DNA of 17,044 nt from an uncultured Oscillibacter sp. (GTDB lineage Bacteria > Bacillota > Clostridia > Oscillospirales > Oscillospiraceae), in assembly GCA_946183175.1 (NCBI GenBank), contig CAMHBH010000035.1, forward strand, positions 1-17,044, given 5' to 3'. Made by a program: the position numbers and the translations under genes. Positions within the stretch are counted from its first letter, which is position 1. Every line of letters begins with the position of its first letter. Below are positions 1 to 7,888 of this stretch, in pieces. The notes beneath the pieces are model-generated. The model searched no databases. It worked only from the letters and a program-made list of their open reading frames with translations, and was not told the origin of the DNA.

Positions 1-1394
1 TCGTTTTCGTCGAACAGGCGGTGACTGTGCAAATAGTTCTCGTACTCCTCCGCGAGCGTGTAGATGAACTCCCGGTGGCGCGATTCCAGCGCGGTATCCT
101 CCTCCTTGAGTTTCAGGTACTCGTCGCGCGGGAGCAGGGGCGGCACGTCCTTAAAGCGGCTGTAATACTGTAGTATGCGTTCCAGCGTGGCCTCGTCCTG
201 CGGGGAAAGTCCGCTGTCCGGTTGGTTACGGCTTTTGCGTCCCGACATCAGATTCCGTTCGCGTTCGGCGCGGCGGCGGGCGTCCTCCAAGTCCAGACGC
301 GTCAGGGCTACGCTTTTCGACAGCGTAAATTTTCGACTGAGGGGGCCGCTACTCCCGCAACGGCGGAGATAGCCGTCGCGGAAAAGGCGGTCGAGGCGCG
401 GGAACTGTTCCTGCGACAACGGCGCGTTGCGGTTCCAGTCGACGCCCATGTAGCCCTTGATGACGCCGCGAATCTCGCGCCAGACCGACATCGGCAACGG
501 GGTATCGGCCTTCCGGGAGCGCCAGCACGACGAGAACTCCAAAAATTTCAGGAAGCCCTTTGCCCGGACGAAATTTTCCTCGTTCAGGTCCAATTTTTCC
601 ATGCAATAGTCGTTGATATTGAGAAACGAAACATCCTTGTCCGGGACGCCGCCCCGGTCTCGGCACAACTCGTCGTAAATGCCCTTCGAGTAGTGCAGGA
701 GCTCGTTGGACTGCGTCAGGTACACGGCGGGGCTGACGGGCAAATCGTTCAGGACGTGTACGGCGACGAGCGTCTTTCCGCTCCCGGCACTGCCGAGGAG
801 TAGCATAGGGCTTTTGCGGGTCTGGAAGGCGTCAATACAGGCCATTTGCCGCGACGAGAGGTGTACTTCCCGGGCGTTGTCCTGTATGAGTTCCTCGTCG
901 GAGCGGAGATAGAGCCGGGCGTAGTCCTCCCAAATCATGCGCAGAACGTCGCCGACGTCGGAGAGGTTGATATCGGCGCTGTCGGGCGGGGCCTCGCGTT
1001 GCAGGACGCCCAAATCATAGAACGTCTCCACGATTTCGCGCAACGGCACGCAGTCGGCCTCCGTGACGCCGCTTTCAAAGCTGTACATTTCCTGATTGTC
1101 GTGGGACTGCCATTCGAGTAAGACGAAAGCCCCGGGGCGTTTCCAGCCGAGGTCTTCCGCCCACGTACAGAGCAGGCGGTCTCCGGCGGAGATTTTGAGT
1201 TTGCCCACGCCGTCGCCGTGGAACTTGCGCCAGTCCACGCCCTTCCGGGAGAGGTAGTCCGAAAACTTCGCGGTGTCTGTGAAGCCGTCCATTTCCTGAA
1301 AGCGTTTCAGGAGGCCCCGGAGCACATCGTCGGGGAGTTTCCGGTCTTGCAGTTGCCGGAGAAATTTCTTGTGTATGAAAACCGTGAGCGTCAT
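1..1394 (-). CDS. UvrD-like superfamily 1 helicase/ATPase with RelE-like N-terminus (partial, runs off left edge)
   Basis: One uninterrupted minus-strand frame of 464 codons is open to the left edge, so the C-terminal part is missing. The first ~105 residues (MTLTVFIHKKFLRQL..., then GVGKLKISAGDRLLC at 62-76 and LLEWQSHDNQE at 92-102) have the layout of a RelE/ParE-fold domain; this is inferred from pattern. A Q-motif-like stretch (LSSRQMACIDAF, 179-190) precedes a clear Walker A, GSAGSGKT, at 201-208, as in UvrD/Rep-type superfamily 1 helicases. Walker B and the later helicase motifs must lie beyond the window or in the long insert after the P-loop. The start ATG has only a weak site (GGTGATGG) but sits about 30 bases below a good promoter. 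Its likely role is ATP-dependent nucleic-acid translocation in repair or defence. The superfamily is fairly secure, the exact function is not. Confidence 0.75.
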   Translation of the reverse strand, partial: MTLTVFIHKKFLRQLQDRKLPDDVLRGLLKRFQEMDGFTDTAKFSDYLSRKGVDWRKFHGDGVGKLKISAGDRLLCTWAEDLGWKRPGAFVLLEWQSHDNQEMYSFESGVTEADCVPLREIVETFYDLGVLQREAPPDSADINLSDVGDVLRMIWEDYARLYLRSDEELIQDNAREVHLSSRQMACIDAFQTRKSPMLLLGSAGSGKTLVAVHVLNDLPVSPAVYLTQSNELLHYSKGIYDELCRDRGGVPDKDVSFLNINDYCMEKLDLNEENFVRAKGFLKFLEFSSCWRSRKADTPLPMSVWREIRGVIKGYMGVDWNRNAPLSQEQFPRLDRLFRDGYLRRCGSSGPLSRKFTLSKSVALTRLDLEDARRRAERERNLMSGRKSRNQPDSGLSPQDEATLERILQYYSRFKDVPPLLPRDEYLKLKEEDTALESRHREFIYTLAEEYENYLHSHRLFDEN

Positions 1395-1432
1395 TCCATC
1401 ACCAGATTTCACAAAATTCTTTTCCTGTCCGC

Positions 1433-1461
1433 ATTCTACCATAGTTTCCACTGAATAGCAA
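1433..1461 (-). promoter_or_regulatory. Sigma-A promoter of the helicase-like gene
   Basis: Read on the minus strand, the -35 is TTGCTA (1456-1461), the spacer is 17 bases, and the -10 is TAGAAT (1433-1438) preceded by TGG, an extended -10. It leaves a leader of about 30 bases before the ATG at 1394. It gives this gene its own transcription start, separate from the operon ending at ogt. Confidence 0.6.
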
Positions 1462-1490
1462 GGAAAACGTTTCTTGACAGCACGGGAAAC

Positions 1491-1520
1491 GCCCCTTCGG
1501 CCTTTTACGGTCGAGGGGGC
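1491..1520 (-). terminator. GC-rich hairpin after ogt, possible terminator
   Basis: An interrupted inverted repeat starts 7 bases past the ogt stop. On the minus strand GCCCCCTCG pairs with CGAAGGGGC (one bulged A), with an inner CC/GG pair around GTAAAA. The downstream sequence, CGTTTCCC, lacks a proper U tract, so this may be a weak or factor-assisted terminator, or only a 3' stabilising stem. It lies between the end of the long operon and the next promoter. Confidence 0.4.
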
Positions 1521-1527
1521 GACACGC

Positions 1528-2004
1528 TTATAAATTCGCGCGTTCGAGGGCAAGGAGGCGGGCTTTGACATCCACCCCGGCGGCGTACCCGGTCAGCGCG
1601 CCGCGCGTGCCGACGACCCGGTGACAGGGTATCACAATCGAGACGGGATTCAGTCCGACCGCGCCCCCGACAGCCCGCGCCGACGTGCCGAGCCGCCGCG
1701 CGAGTTCGCCGTAGGTGACGGTTTGCCCGTAGGGGATACCGAGGAGCGCTTTCCAGACGCCCTCCCGGAAGGGCGTACCGCGCGGGGCGAGCGGCGGCGT
1801 GAAGTCCGGCACGGCCCCGGCGAAATAGGCGTCGAGCCAGCGCGCCGACTGCTCAAAGACCGCCGTCGGCGCTTCCTCGTACGGCCCCGGGCACCCTTCT
1901 AAAAAGTGCCGCTGTCCGTCGAAGTAGAGGCCCGTCAGGGCCACGCCGTCGGAGCACAATGTCAGCGCGCCAAGCGGCGACGCGTAGTGAAAGATACGCG
2001 TCAT
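1528..2004 (-). CDS. ogt: Methylated-DNA-[protein]-cysteine S-methyltransferase (O6-alkylguanine repair)
   Basis: This suicide repair enzyme moves the alkyl group from O6-alkylguanine in DNA to its own cysteine. The 158-residue protein has the expected family length. The active-site motif IPCHRVV puts the acceptor at Cys127. Before it come the helix-turn-helix region PYGQTVTYGELARRLGTSARAVG (91-113, with the DNA-contacting Arg) and the Asn of GLNP. I chose the ATG at 2004 because it begins the domain (MTRIFHYASPLG) and overlaps the queT stop as ATGA, which implies translational coupling; longer upstream extensions lie inside queT in another frame. It is the last gene of the long minus-strand operon. 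No Ada-type regulatory domain is present. Confidence 0.93.
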   Translation of the reverse strand: MTRIFHYASPLGALTLCSDGVALTGLYFDGQRHFLEGCPGPYEEAPTAVFEQSARWLDAYFAGAVPDFTPPLAPRGTPFREGVWKALLGIPYGQTVTYGELARRLGTSARAVGGAVGLNPVSIVIPCHRVVGTRGALTGYAAGVDVKARLLALERANL

Positions 2005-2516
2005 TTTTGCCGTGCGGTCAGGCGGGGAAGCGCGCGCAACAGGAGCAGTCCGAGGACGTAGCAGGCGAGCAGTTCGCCGAATCCGACCGTAAAGCCGTTG
2101 AACAGCCACGCGCGGAGGAAGTTTTCGCCGTCCTGGGCGGCGAACCACGCGATTTCCGCGCCGATAATCACGGCGTTGCATACGACGGGCGGCATAGGGG
2201 CCAGTAAGGGATTTTTCACACGGGAAGTCCAGAGGGCCGCCAGAAGCGTCGCGGACGTGCCGATGACGCAGTCGAGCAGGAACGGCGAGAACAGATTCGC
2301 GATGAAACAGCCGACCGTCAGGCCGAAAATGGCCTCTGGGAACAGGAACGGCAGAACCGTCATGGCCTCCGCGACGCGGAACTGAATCCCGCCGTACTGC
2401 GGGACGGGTACGAACACCGTCAGGACGGCGTAGAGGGCGGCGATAAGTCCGGCCTTGGCAATCTGCCGCGTCGAGACCGACTCTTTGAGCGTGGATACGG
2501 GCTTGGGACTGTGCAT
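2001..2516 (-). CDS. queT: QueT-family queuosine-precursor transporter (ECF S component)
   Basis: This is a 171-residue integral membrane protein with about five or six hydrophobic segments, beginning with AKAGLIAALYAVLTVFVPV. The stretch FRVAEAMTVLPFLFPEAIFG (46-65) and the following VGCFIANLFSPF are characteristic of the QueT family (DUF988), the substrate-binding S unit of energy-coupling-factor transporters for preQ0/preQ1. It would act with a shared EcfA/EcfT module encoded elsewhere. The start at 2516 has an AGGAGGA site a few bases upstream. It follows the HD-GYP gene by 46 bases and overlaps ogt by 4. I looked for a preQ1 riboswitch in the short gap and found none. The family is clear; the exact ligand is inferred. 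Confidence 0.85.
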   Translation of the reverse strand: MHSPKPVSTLKESVSTRQIAKAGLIAALYAVLTVFVPVPQYGGIQFRVAEAMTVLPFLFPEAIFGLTVGCFIANLFSPFLLDCVIGTSATLLAALWTSRVKNPLLAPMPPVVCNAVIIGAEIAWFAAQDGENFLRAWLFNGFTVGFGELLACYVLGLLLLRALPRLTARQK

Positions 2517-2539
2517 GGGAAGTTCCTCCTGATTCTTTT

Positions 2540-2553
2540 CCGGCGCGGGCCGG
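2540..2553 (-). repeat. Perfect intercistronic hairpin ahead of queT
   Basis: CCGGC and GCCGG flank a four-base loop in the 46-base gap between the HD-GYP stop and the queT start. It is followed on the minus strand by AAAAGAATC and then the AGGAGG site of queT. There is no U run, so it is not an intrinsic terminator. It could be an mRNA stability or processing stem. Confidence 0.45.
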
Positions 2554-2562
2554 TATTGTACT

Positions 2563-5562
2563 TTATGTTTCGTCGGGGGGTTCGAGTTCGCCGAACGCCC
2601 CTTTGTTGACCAGTTCCATGAAGGCCTTGACGACTTCGGGGCTGAGCTGTGTCCCGGCGGAGCGCTGGATTTCCGCGACCACGTCGCGGAGGCGCATTTT
2701 CTTTCGATAGGGGCGCGTGGAGAACATGGCGTCGAACGTGTCGGCGACGGCGATAATGCGCGCGATTTCGGGGATTTCGTTCCCTTGCAGCCCGCGCGGA
2801 TACCCCCTGCCGTCGGGGCGTTCGTGGTGGAAGCCCGCGCCAATCGCCAAATCGGGCGCAATCGTGATTTCTTTGAGAATATCGTAGCCGCGCTGTGAAT
2901 GGCTCTTCATGACGGCAAATTCCTCGTCGGTGAGGCGTCCGGGCTTGTTGAGGATGTTGTCGGGAATGCTGATTTTGCCGATGTCGTGCAGGAGCGCGAT
3001 ATTCCGGATGTCGTCGACTTCCTCGGCACTCTTGCCCATTTGTTCCGCGAGCATGGCGGAGTAGGCCGCCACGCGGGCCGAATGGCCTCTCGTGTAGGCG
3101 TCCTTCATGTCGATGCACTTCGCGAATACGACCGTAATCTCCCGGACGAGCTGTTTTACTTTCTCCTTCTCTCTCAACAGAATCGCGGTCTTGCGGCGGA
3201 AATAGAGCGCCACCGCGCCGGAGACCAGTCCCACTAACAGGAATACGCACAGCGCCCGGAACCAGTAGCGCTCATAAAGGCCCTTGTCCTTGATGATTGT
3301 CACTGTCAGGGATTGCGCTTCCTCCCCGGTATTCTCGTGGAGAATGGAGAGGTGAAAGCGGTAAGTCCCGCCGTCTAAGTTGGTATAGCCGACAGGCCCG
3401 AGTTCGCGCTTGGTCATGGTCACGGAGGCGTCGTCGAAGCCCTCCAGCCGGAACCCGACGTGCGGATTGTTCAGGGAGTAGGCAAAGACATAGGGGTAAA
3501 TCACGAGGCGTTTGCAGTTATGCGGTACGTGAATCTCGTTTTGTCCGTGGAGCGGGATATAGCGGTCGTCCGCCGTCAGACAGGGGATGGACATCAGGAT
3601 TTCGTTGTTGTCGTCGGTGCCGCCGTTGATATTCACGGCGCTGACGCCCTTGGAACCCGCGATATAAAGCGTACCGTCGTCGGCGAGGTAGCTGTAGGAA
3701 TTGGCGGTCGCGACGCTGGGCAGTCCACAGGCCGTGTCGAACAGGGTGTAGTCCATGTTCTCCCGGTCGGCGAGGAGTTCGGCGCGCTGTAGCACGTAGA
3801 TTCCGTTACTGCTCAGAACCCAGACCATGCCGTTTCCGCTGAAATAGAGGTCGAAGTTGTTGGAATACGGGAAATGTTGCAGGGTTGTGATTTGCTCGTC
3901 CCTCATCCACGCGATAGAGTTGCTGGTGATAATCCAGAAAAGTTCGGGGTCTATGGCGTCGCGCTTGATTCGGAGAATCACTTCCGATTCTAATCCCTGT
4001 TCCAAGGTTAGGCGCGTGACGCCGTTACTGTGCGCGGGGTCGGCGACGTAGATTCCGTCGCCGTCACTGCCCATGTAGAGTTTCCCGCCCGGGCCCTCTT
4101 CTAAGCACAGGATTTCCAGATTGTTCAGGCCCTGCGCGCTGGCGTAAAGGTCGGACACCTCCCCGTCTTCAAGAATCGAGACGCCCGCGTTCGTCGCTAC
4201 GGCGATGTTGCCGTCGGACAGTTCGAGCATGACCCGCGCGCGGTTGGAGGGAAGCCCGTCCTCGTCCGTGTAGTTCGATACCGTGTCCGTGTCTCCGTCG
4301 TAGCGCATGAGGCCCTTGGCGCTGGCCGTGCCTAACCATAAAATGCCGTGGCTGTCGCGTCGGATACTCCGTATCCGGCACCCCCGTGCCGCCTCCGTCA
4401 GACTGTTCTCTATGAGTTCGCACTGGTCGCCCAGAATCAGCAGTCCGGTGTCGGTGCCGACGTAGAGCTCCCCCCGGTACATACAGGTACTGTTCACGAC
4501 AAGCGGGTCAATATCCGCCGCGTGGAACAAGTCGGTAAAGCGGTTCGCCACGATTTTCATGACGCCCTGACGCGTCGACGCGAACCATAGATTCCCCTGA
4601 TAGTCGACCATCATCCGGTGTACCTGCGTCGTCATGGGGAGATTCTGCACTTGTGTAAAGTTGTGCTGTGCGTCGAGGTAGCCGATACCGTTCTCCGCGC
4701 AAAGCCACACGCTTTCGCCGCCGTATTTGAGGGCGTGGATAGTCTTCAACGGCGCTATGGAAATGCTTTCGGTTTCGTTCAGCCCGGCGGAGAGGTCGCC
4801 GTAGAGGATTTCGGAGCCGTGCGTGCCCAGGAATACAAAGCCGGAGTTCTCCAAGTCCGGGTAAATGGCGTTGACGGCGTTCGGGAATCCGAGTTCGTCG
4901 CTGTTCTGGAAAGTCAGTACCTGCCCGTCGCGGATGGAGAAGAAGGAACCGGTATTCGTAGAGCCGTAGAGGACGCCGTCGGCCCCGCGCGTCAGGTCGG
5001 CGACGTACTGCATATTCAGGCGGTTGTCGTCGACGTGGCGCACGGTCAGGGACGCGTCGATATAGTCCACGCCCATGGTCGTGGCGATGAAAATATTGCC
5101 GTCGGGGTCTTCGGAGATAGCCTGTACGAACGAGGAGCGGAGGCCTTCCGCGCGGTTGAACGGCGTAAACACTTCGTCCTCTAACAGGAACAGTCCGTGG
5201 TCGTTGGTGCCGACCCAGAGGCGCTGTTTGGAATCCACAAACAGGCACTTGACGCTCGTCACGCCCTCGTAGCGCTGGAAGGTATTGCTGTCGTAGCGAA
5301 TCAGGCCGCCGTAACTGCCAATCCAGATGAAGCCGTCCGGCGACTGCACGATGTCGTTGGCCTCGGACGTGGGCAGGCCGTTTGTGCTGTCGTAGAGTAC
5401 GGAGGCGTAGCCCGCGCCGATTCCGCCCCGGGAATCTATGGTGATAGTGTCGGCGTAGGGTCCCGCGGCCCCGGCCCATACGGTGAGGGCGAACGCAAGC
5501 AGGAACGCCGCCGCGATTCCGCCCATCCCCGCCGCGTGCGCCGCCTTTGAGAATTTTTCCAT
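2563..5562 (-). CDS. Membrane HD-GYP cyclic-di-GMP phosphodiesterase with extracellular beta-propeller sensor
   Basis: A 999-residue sensor enzyme. An N-terminal signal segment (GIAAAFLLAFALTVWAGAAG) is followed by a large region of two-component-regulator-propeller repeats (about 45-690; for example DGFIWIGSYGGLIRYD, QRLWVGTNDHGLFLL, DGNIFIATTMGVDYID). Next are a Y_Y_Y-type beta-sandwich (about 695-765), one transmembrane helix (ALCVFLLVGLVSGAVALYF, about 769-790), a charged linker, and a C-terminal HD-GYP domain. The domain has the metal ligands RGHSARV, H859-D860 in LLHDIGK, SHSQRGY, H912-H913 and VADTFDAM, plus G920-Y921-P922, so it should hydrolyse c-di-GMP. The start at 5562 has GGAGGAAAAAC directly upstream and gives a clean signal peptide; a 20-residue longer frame has no better site. 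It lies 19 bases after the lipoprotein gene, suggesting joint envelope sensing (inference). The ligand is unknown. Confidence 0.92.
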   Translation of the reverse strand: MEKFSKAAHAAGMGGIAAAFLLAFALTVWAGAAGPYADTITIDSRGGIGAGYASVLYDSTNGLPTSEANDIVQSPDGFIWIGSYGGLIRYDSNTFQRYEGVTSVKCLFVDSKQRLWVGTNDHGLFLLEDEVFTPFNRAEGLRSSFVQAISEDPDGNIFIATTMGVDYIDASLTVRHVDDNRLNMQYVADLTRGADGVLYGSTNTGSFFSIRDGQVLTFQNSDELGFPNAVNAIYPDLENSGFVFLGTHGSEILYGDLSAGLNETESISIAPLKTIHALKYGGESVWLCAENGIGYLDAQHNFTQVQNLPMTTQVHRMMVDYQGNLWFASTRQGVMKIVANRFTDLFHAADIDPLVVNSTCMYRGELYVGTDTGLLILGDQCELIENSLTEAARGCRIRSIRRDSHGILWLGTASAKGLMRYDGDTDTVSNYTDEDGLPSNRARVMLELSDGNIAVATNAGVSILEDGEVSDLYASAQGLNNLEILCLEEGPGGKLYMGSDGDGIYVADPAHSNGVTRLTLEQGLESEVILRIKRDAIDPELFWIITSNSIAWMRDEQITTLQHFPYSNNFDLYFSGNGMVWVLSSNGIYVLQRAELLADRENMDYTLFDTACGLPSVATANSYSYLADDGTLYIAGSKGVSAVNINGGTDDNNEILMSIPCLTADDRYIPLHGQNEIHVPHNCKRLVIYPYVFAYSLNNPHVGFRLEGFDDASVTMTKRELGPVGYTNLDGGTYRFHLSILHENTGEEAQSLTVTIIKDKGLYERYWFRALCVFLLVGLVSGAVALYFRRKTAILLREKEKVKQLVREITVVFAKCIDMKDAYTRGHSARVAAYSAMLAEQMGKSAEEVDDIRNIALLHDIGKISIPDNILNKPGRLTDEEFAVMKSHSQRGYDILKEITIAPDLAIGAGFHHERPDGRGYPRGLQGNEIPEIARIIAVADTFDAMFSTRPYRKKMRLRDVVAEIQRSAGTQLSPEVVKAFMELVNKGAFGELEPPDET

Positions 5563-5581
5563 GTTTTTCCTCCAGGGCGCG

Positions 5582-7513
5582 TCAGCTCCGCATGTTGTAC
5601 AGGGACGTAACGACCCGCTCATAATTCCGGTCTTCGCTGAGGAGTTGGAAGTCTACGAGGCGTTCGAGCGTCTCGTACTGCCCCTTCAAGACCGCGTATT
5701 CCGATTCCGCGATTGCGGCGGGCTGTCCGTTTTTCAAAATCTCGTACTGGTTCTTCGTGCTGTCGGCCTGAAATTCCTCCCCGCCGTTCAGAAAGGTGTA
5801 CGCGTACCGGGTGAGCATTCCGCGGGTCTCCACGCCCACGACGCCCCGGGCGTTATCGGCCCTTCTGCGCGCGAGGCGGAGTTCGTCGAACCCGGTGCCG
5901 CCGGGAGATTCCGCTAGCACGCCGTCCCGCCACTCGTAGAGCGCGAACTGGCACTCCGCGCCGTTCTCCGCGCGGTACGCCCCCGAAAACGCCGCGAACA
6001 GTTCGTCGGTGCCGTCGCCGTTGAGGTCGAGCAGGCGGACGTAGCAAAGGCGGGTGTCCGTGTCCATGGACAGGTGGTCGAGGACAAAGAGCTTATGCAG
6101 TATCGCGGTGGCCATGCGGTGGCGTTCTGAATGTTCGGGCGGTGCCGGAACCCGTTCGGCGGCCCCGTCCGAGACTGCCGCCGCCCACGCGTCGAGATAC
6201 GAGACCATGTCGCGCAGGGGACAGGCCTCGTAGAGCGTATCCGCGAGCGACGCGTAGGGGGCCTCCCGGTACTCCGGCGAGACGCCCGCCGTAGGTTCCC
6301 ACTGTCCGCGCGGGTAGGTCGCCTGTACGCCGTCGCTCGTGACGCGTACGACAGTCGCGCCGTTTTCGCGGGCCTCGTACCAGCTCTCCGTGACGGACGC
6401 GCCGCCCTCCCGGAAGCGGAACGTCTGCCCGCTGTGCGTACGGTTCGCGCTCGTCGAGGTCTCCACGAGCGCGACGGTTCCGTCGGACAGTTCGGTCAAA
6501 GTACCGCTCTGCTGTCCGCCCCAGGCTTCCTCCCCGGCGGCGAGTTTCGCTTCGCCCTCGGCCCAACCGTAAATCTCAAAGGAGTCGCCGCCGACCAGCG
6601 TACTGAACAGGCACAAATAGGGCACGCCGTCCCCGGCTAAATCGGCGAGAATCGCGCGCCCCCGGTCGGTCTCGTAGGAACCGTAGCCGAGTACGGCGTA
6701 GGGCTCGTCCCAGAATACGGGCTTTTCGTAGAGGGGCTTCCCGTAGCCGCTGAAACCGTAGAACTTGCCGCGAATGCCGTCGGAGAGGAGCTTGGCGTAG
6801 GCGACGGCCTGCGCGGCGCTCATGCGACAGTTTTCGCGGTCTCCGTAGTAGGGGGTGTTTACGAGGACTTCTAAAGCGTCGGCGCGGCGGGCCTGTTCGG
6901 CGCTCTCGTCTAGCTGGTCGCGCAGGGTTTCCAATTCCCGGACAAGCGCGGCCTCCCGCGCCACGACTAACGCGCGTTGTAAGAGTTGCGACGCCTCGTC
7001 GGGTTTGTCCTCCGCCAGTAGCAGCGAGACCATTCTGCCGTAGGCCGCGCCGCTGGAGGGGTCTAAATCGAGCGCCGCCTGATAGTAGCTGTTCGCGATT
7101 TCGTGACTGTAGGCGTCGGTCATCGCGCCGTCGTCGCGCGCCGCCGACAGCGCCTCGTCGCCGAGACGCAGGTAGTAGTTGACAAGCGTCCGCTTCGCCT
7201 CCGGGCTGGTATCGAGTTCGCAGGCCTTTTTGTAGTCGAGCAGGGCGGCGCGATGGTAGGAATTTTGCTCCGTACTGTAGGGCCGGGCGTTGTCGGCGAG
7301 GGCGGCGTAGGCGTTGCCGCGCCCGGTGTAGGCGGAGGCGCGGCGGGCGTTCTTTCCCAGAATCGCGCTGTAGGTCGAGACCGCCGCGTCGTACTGCCCG
7401 CGCTCCATTTGCAAATGGGCCTCCTCCAACTGCCTCCGGTAGCTGTCGCCGCAGGCGCTCAACAGTACACACAGGCATACCGCCCACAGTACGCGGTAGA
7501 TTTGCTTTCTCAT
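5582..7513 (-). CDS. TPR-repeat lipoprotein with two Asp-rich DxxGDG motifs
   Basis: A 643-residue predicted lipoprotein. The leader MRKQIYRVLWAVCLCVLLSAC gives a lipobox with Cys21 as the lipidated residue. The first ~200 residues are helical TPR-like repeats (EEAHLQMERGQYDAAVSTY; SYYQAALDLDPSSGAAYG; KPDEASQLLQRALVVARE). The remainder is beta-rich and carries two similar motifs, DLAGDGVPYLCLF (about 289) and DLNGDGTDELFAAF (about 496), resembling FG-GAP or EF-hand-like calcium loops. GTG at 7519 is an alternative start; neither has a strong ribosome site, and I chose the ATG because it gives a standard signal peptide. It is sandwiched between the cupin and HD-GYP genes with gaps of 15 and 19 bases. 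I do not recognise a named family for the whole protein; a role as an envelope scaffold or sensor partner is inference. Confidence 0.85.
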   Translation of the reverse strand: MRKQIYRVLWAVCLCVLLSACGDSYRRQLEEAHLQMERGQYDAAVSTYSAILGKNARRASAYTGRGNAYAALADNARPYSTEQNSYHRAALLDYKKACELDTSPEAKRTLVNYYLRLGDEALSAARDDGAMTDAYSHEIANSYYQAALDLDPSSGAAYGRMVSLLLAEDKPDEASQLLQRALVVAREAALVRELETLRDQLDESAEQARRADALEVLVNTPYYGDRENCRMSAAQAVAYAKLLSDGIRGKFYGFSGYGKPLYEKPVFWDEPYAVLGYGSYETDRGRAILADLAGDGVPYLCLFSTLVGGDSFEIYGWAEGEAKLAAGEEAWGGQQSGTLTELSDGTVALVETSTSANRTHSGQTFRFREGGASVTESWYEARENGATVVRVTSDGVQATYPRGQWEPTAGVSPEYREAPYASLADTLYEACPLRDMVSYLDAWAAAVSDGAAERVPAPPEHSERHRMATAILHKLFVLDHLSMDTDTRLCYVRLLDLNGDGTDELFAAFSGAYRAENGAECQFALYEWRDGVLAESPGGTGFDELRLARRRADNARGVVGVETRGMLTRYAYTFLNGGEEFQADSTKNQYEILKNGQPAAIAESEYAVLKGQYETLERLVDFQLLSEDRNYERVVTSLYNMRS

Positions 7514-7528
7514 TGCCACGGGCCGGAA

Positions 7529-7873
7529 TTATTCCATGACAATCAGCGCGACCATTTCCATAGGCGCGTCGGAGACGTTTTCGATAGAGTGGCTGTCGCC
7601 GTAGCCGGTCGCGCAGACATCCCCGGCCCGTACGGTGACGGGCGTGCCGTTGTCGTTGAACAGGGCCTCCCCGCGAATAATGTAGAAGAACTCGGTCTCG
7701 TGCTGGTGGTCGTGGAACCCGATGGAGTGTCCCGGCTCCACGGTGATGTGCGCGAAGAGGCGTCCGTGTCCGTAGAGGCCCTCTTTATTCGTCAGGTCTT
7801 TGATGTTGACGGTGCCCTTGCCGTTGCGGAGGCATTCGTCGCGGCGGGGGCAGTTTTCGGAACGCGTTACCAT
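7529..7873 (-). CDS. Small single-domain cupin protein
   Basis: A 114-residue cupin. Motif 1 is canonical: G48, five residues, H54-D-H56, four residues, E61, six residues, G68. Motif 2 is present as G84 ... GYGDSHSIEN, with metal ligand H95 and Gly in place of the usual Pro. All four usual metal ligands (H54, H56, E61, H95) are therefore present. The N-terminus adds a short arm with two cysteines (ENCPRRDEC). AAAGGAG precedes the ATG at 7873. It sits 15 bases after the DnaC-like gene and 15 before the lipoprotein start. Such small cupins bind a metal and often a sugar or small metabolite; nothing here shows the substrate. Confidence 0.85.
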   Translation of the reverse strand: MVTRSENCPRRDECLRNGKGTVNIKDLTNKEGLYGHGRLFAHITVEPGHSIGFHDHQHETEFFYIIRGEALFNDNGTPVTVRAGDVCATGYGDSHSIENVSDAPMEMVALIVME

Positions 7874-7888
7874 GGTAAAACTCCTTTC

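Noticed and set aside
222..803. Plus-strand open frame of 193 codons
   Set aside because: It is antisense to the helicase-like gene, which has a clear Walker A and runs unbroken on the minus strand. The plus frame shows no motif and no ribosome site.
1..1394. Possible frameshifted or degraded gene at the left edge
   Set aside because: I translated the minus strand codon by codon from 1394 to the edge. It is a single intact frame, truncated only by the window boundary.
4508..5479. Minus-strand 323-codon frame inside the HD-GYP gene
   Set aside because: It is an Arg/Pro-rich shadow frame within the propeller coding region, without a ribosome site or any domain.
7524..7534. Near-palindrome GGAATTATTCC at the cupin/lipoprotein junction
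   Set aside because: It is short, overlaps the cupin stop codon and has no partner copy or known operator pattern.
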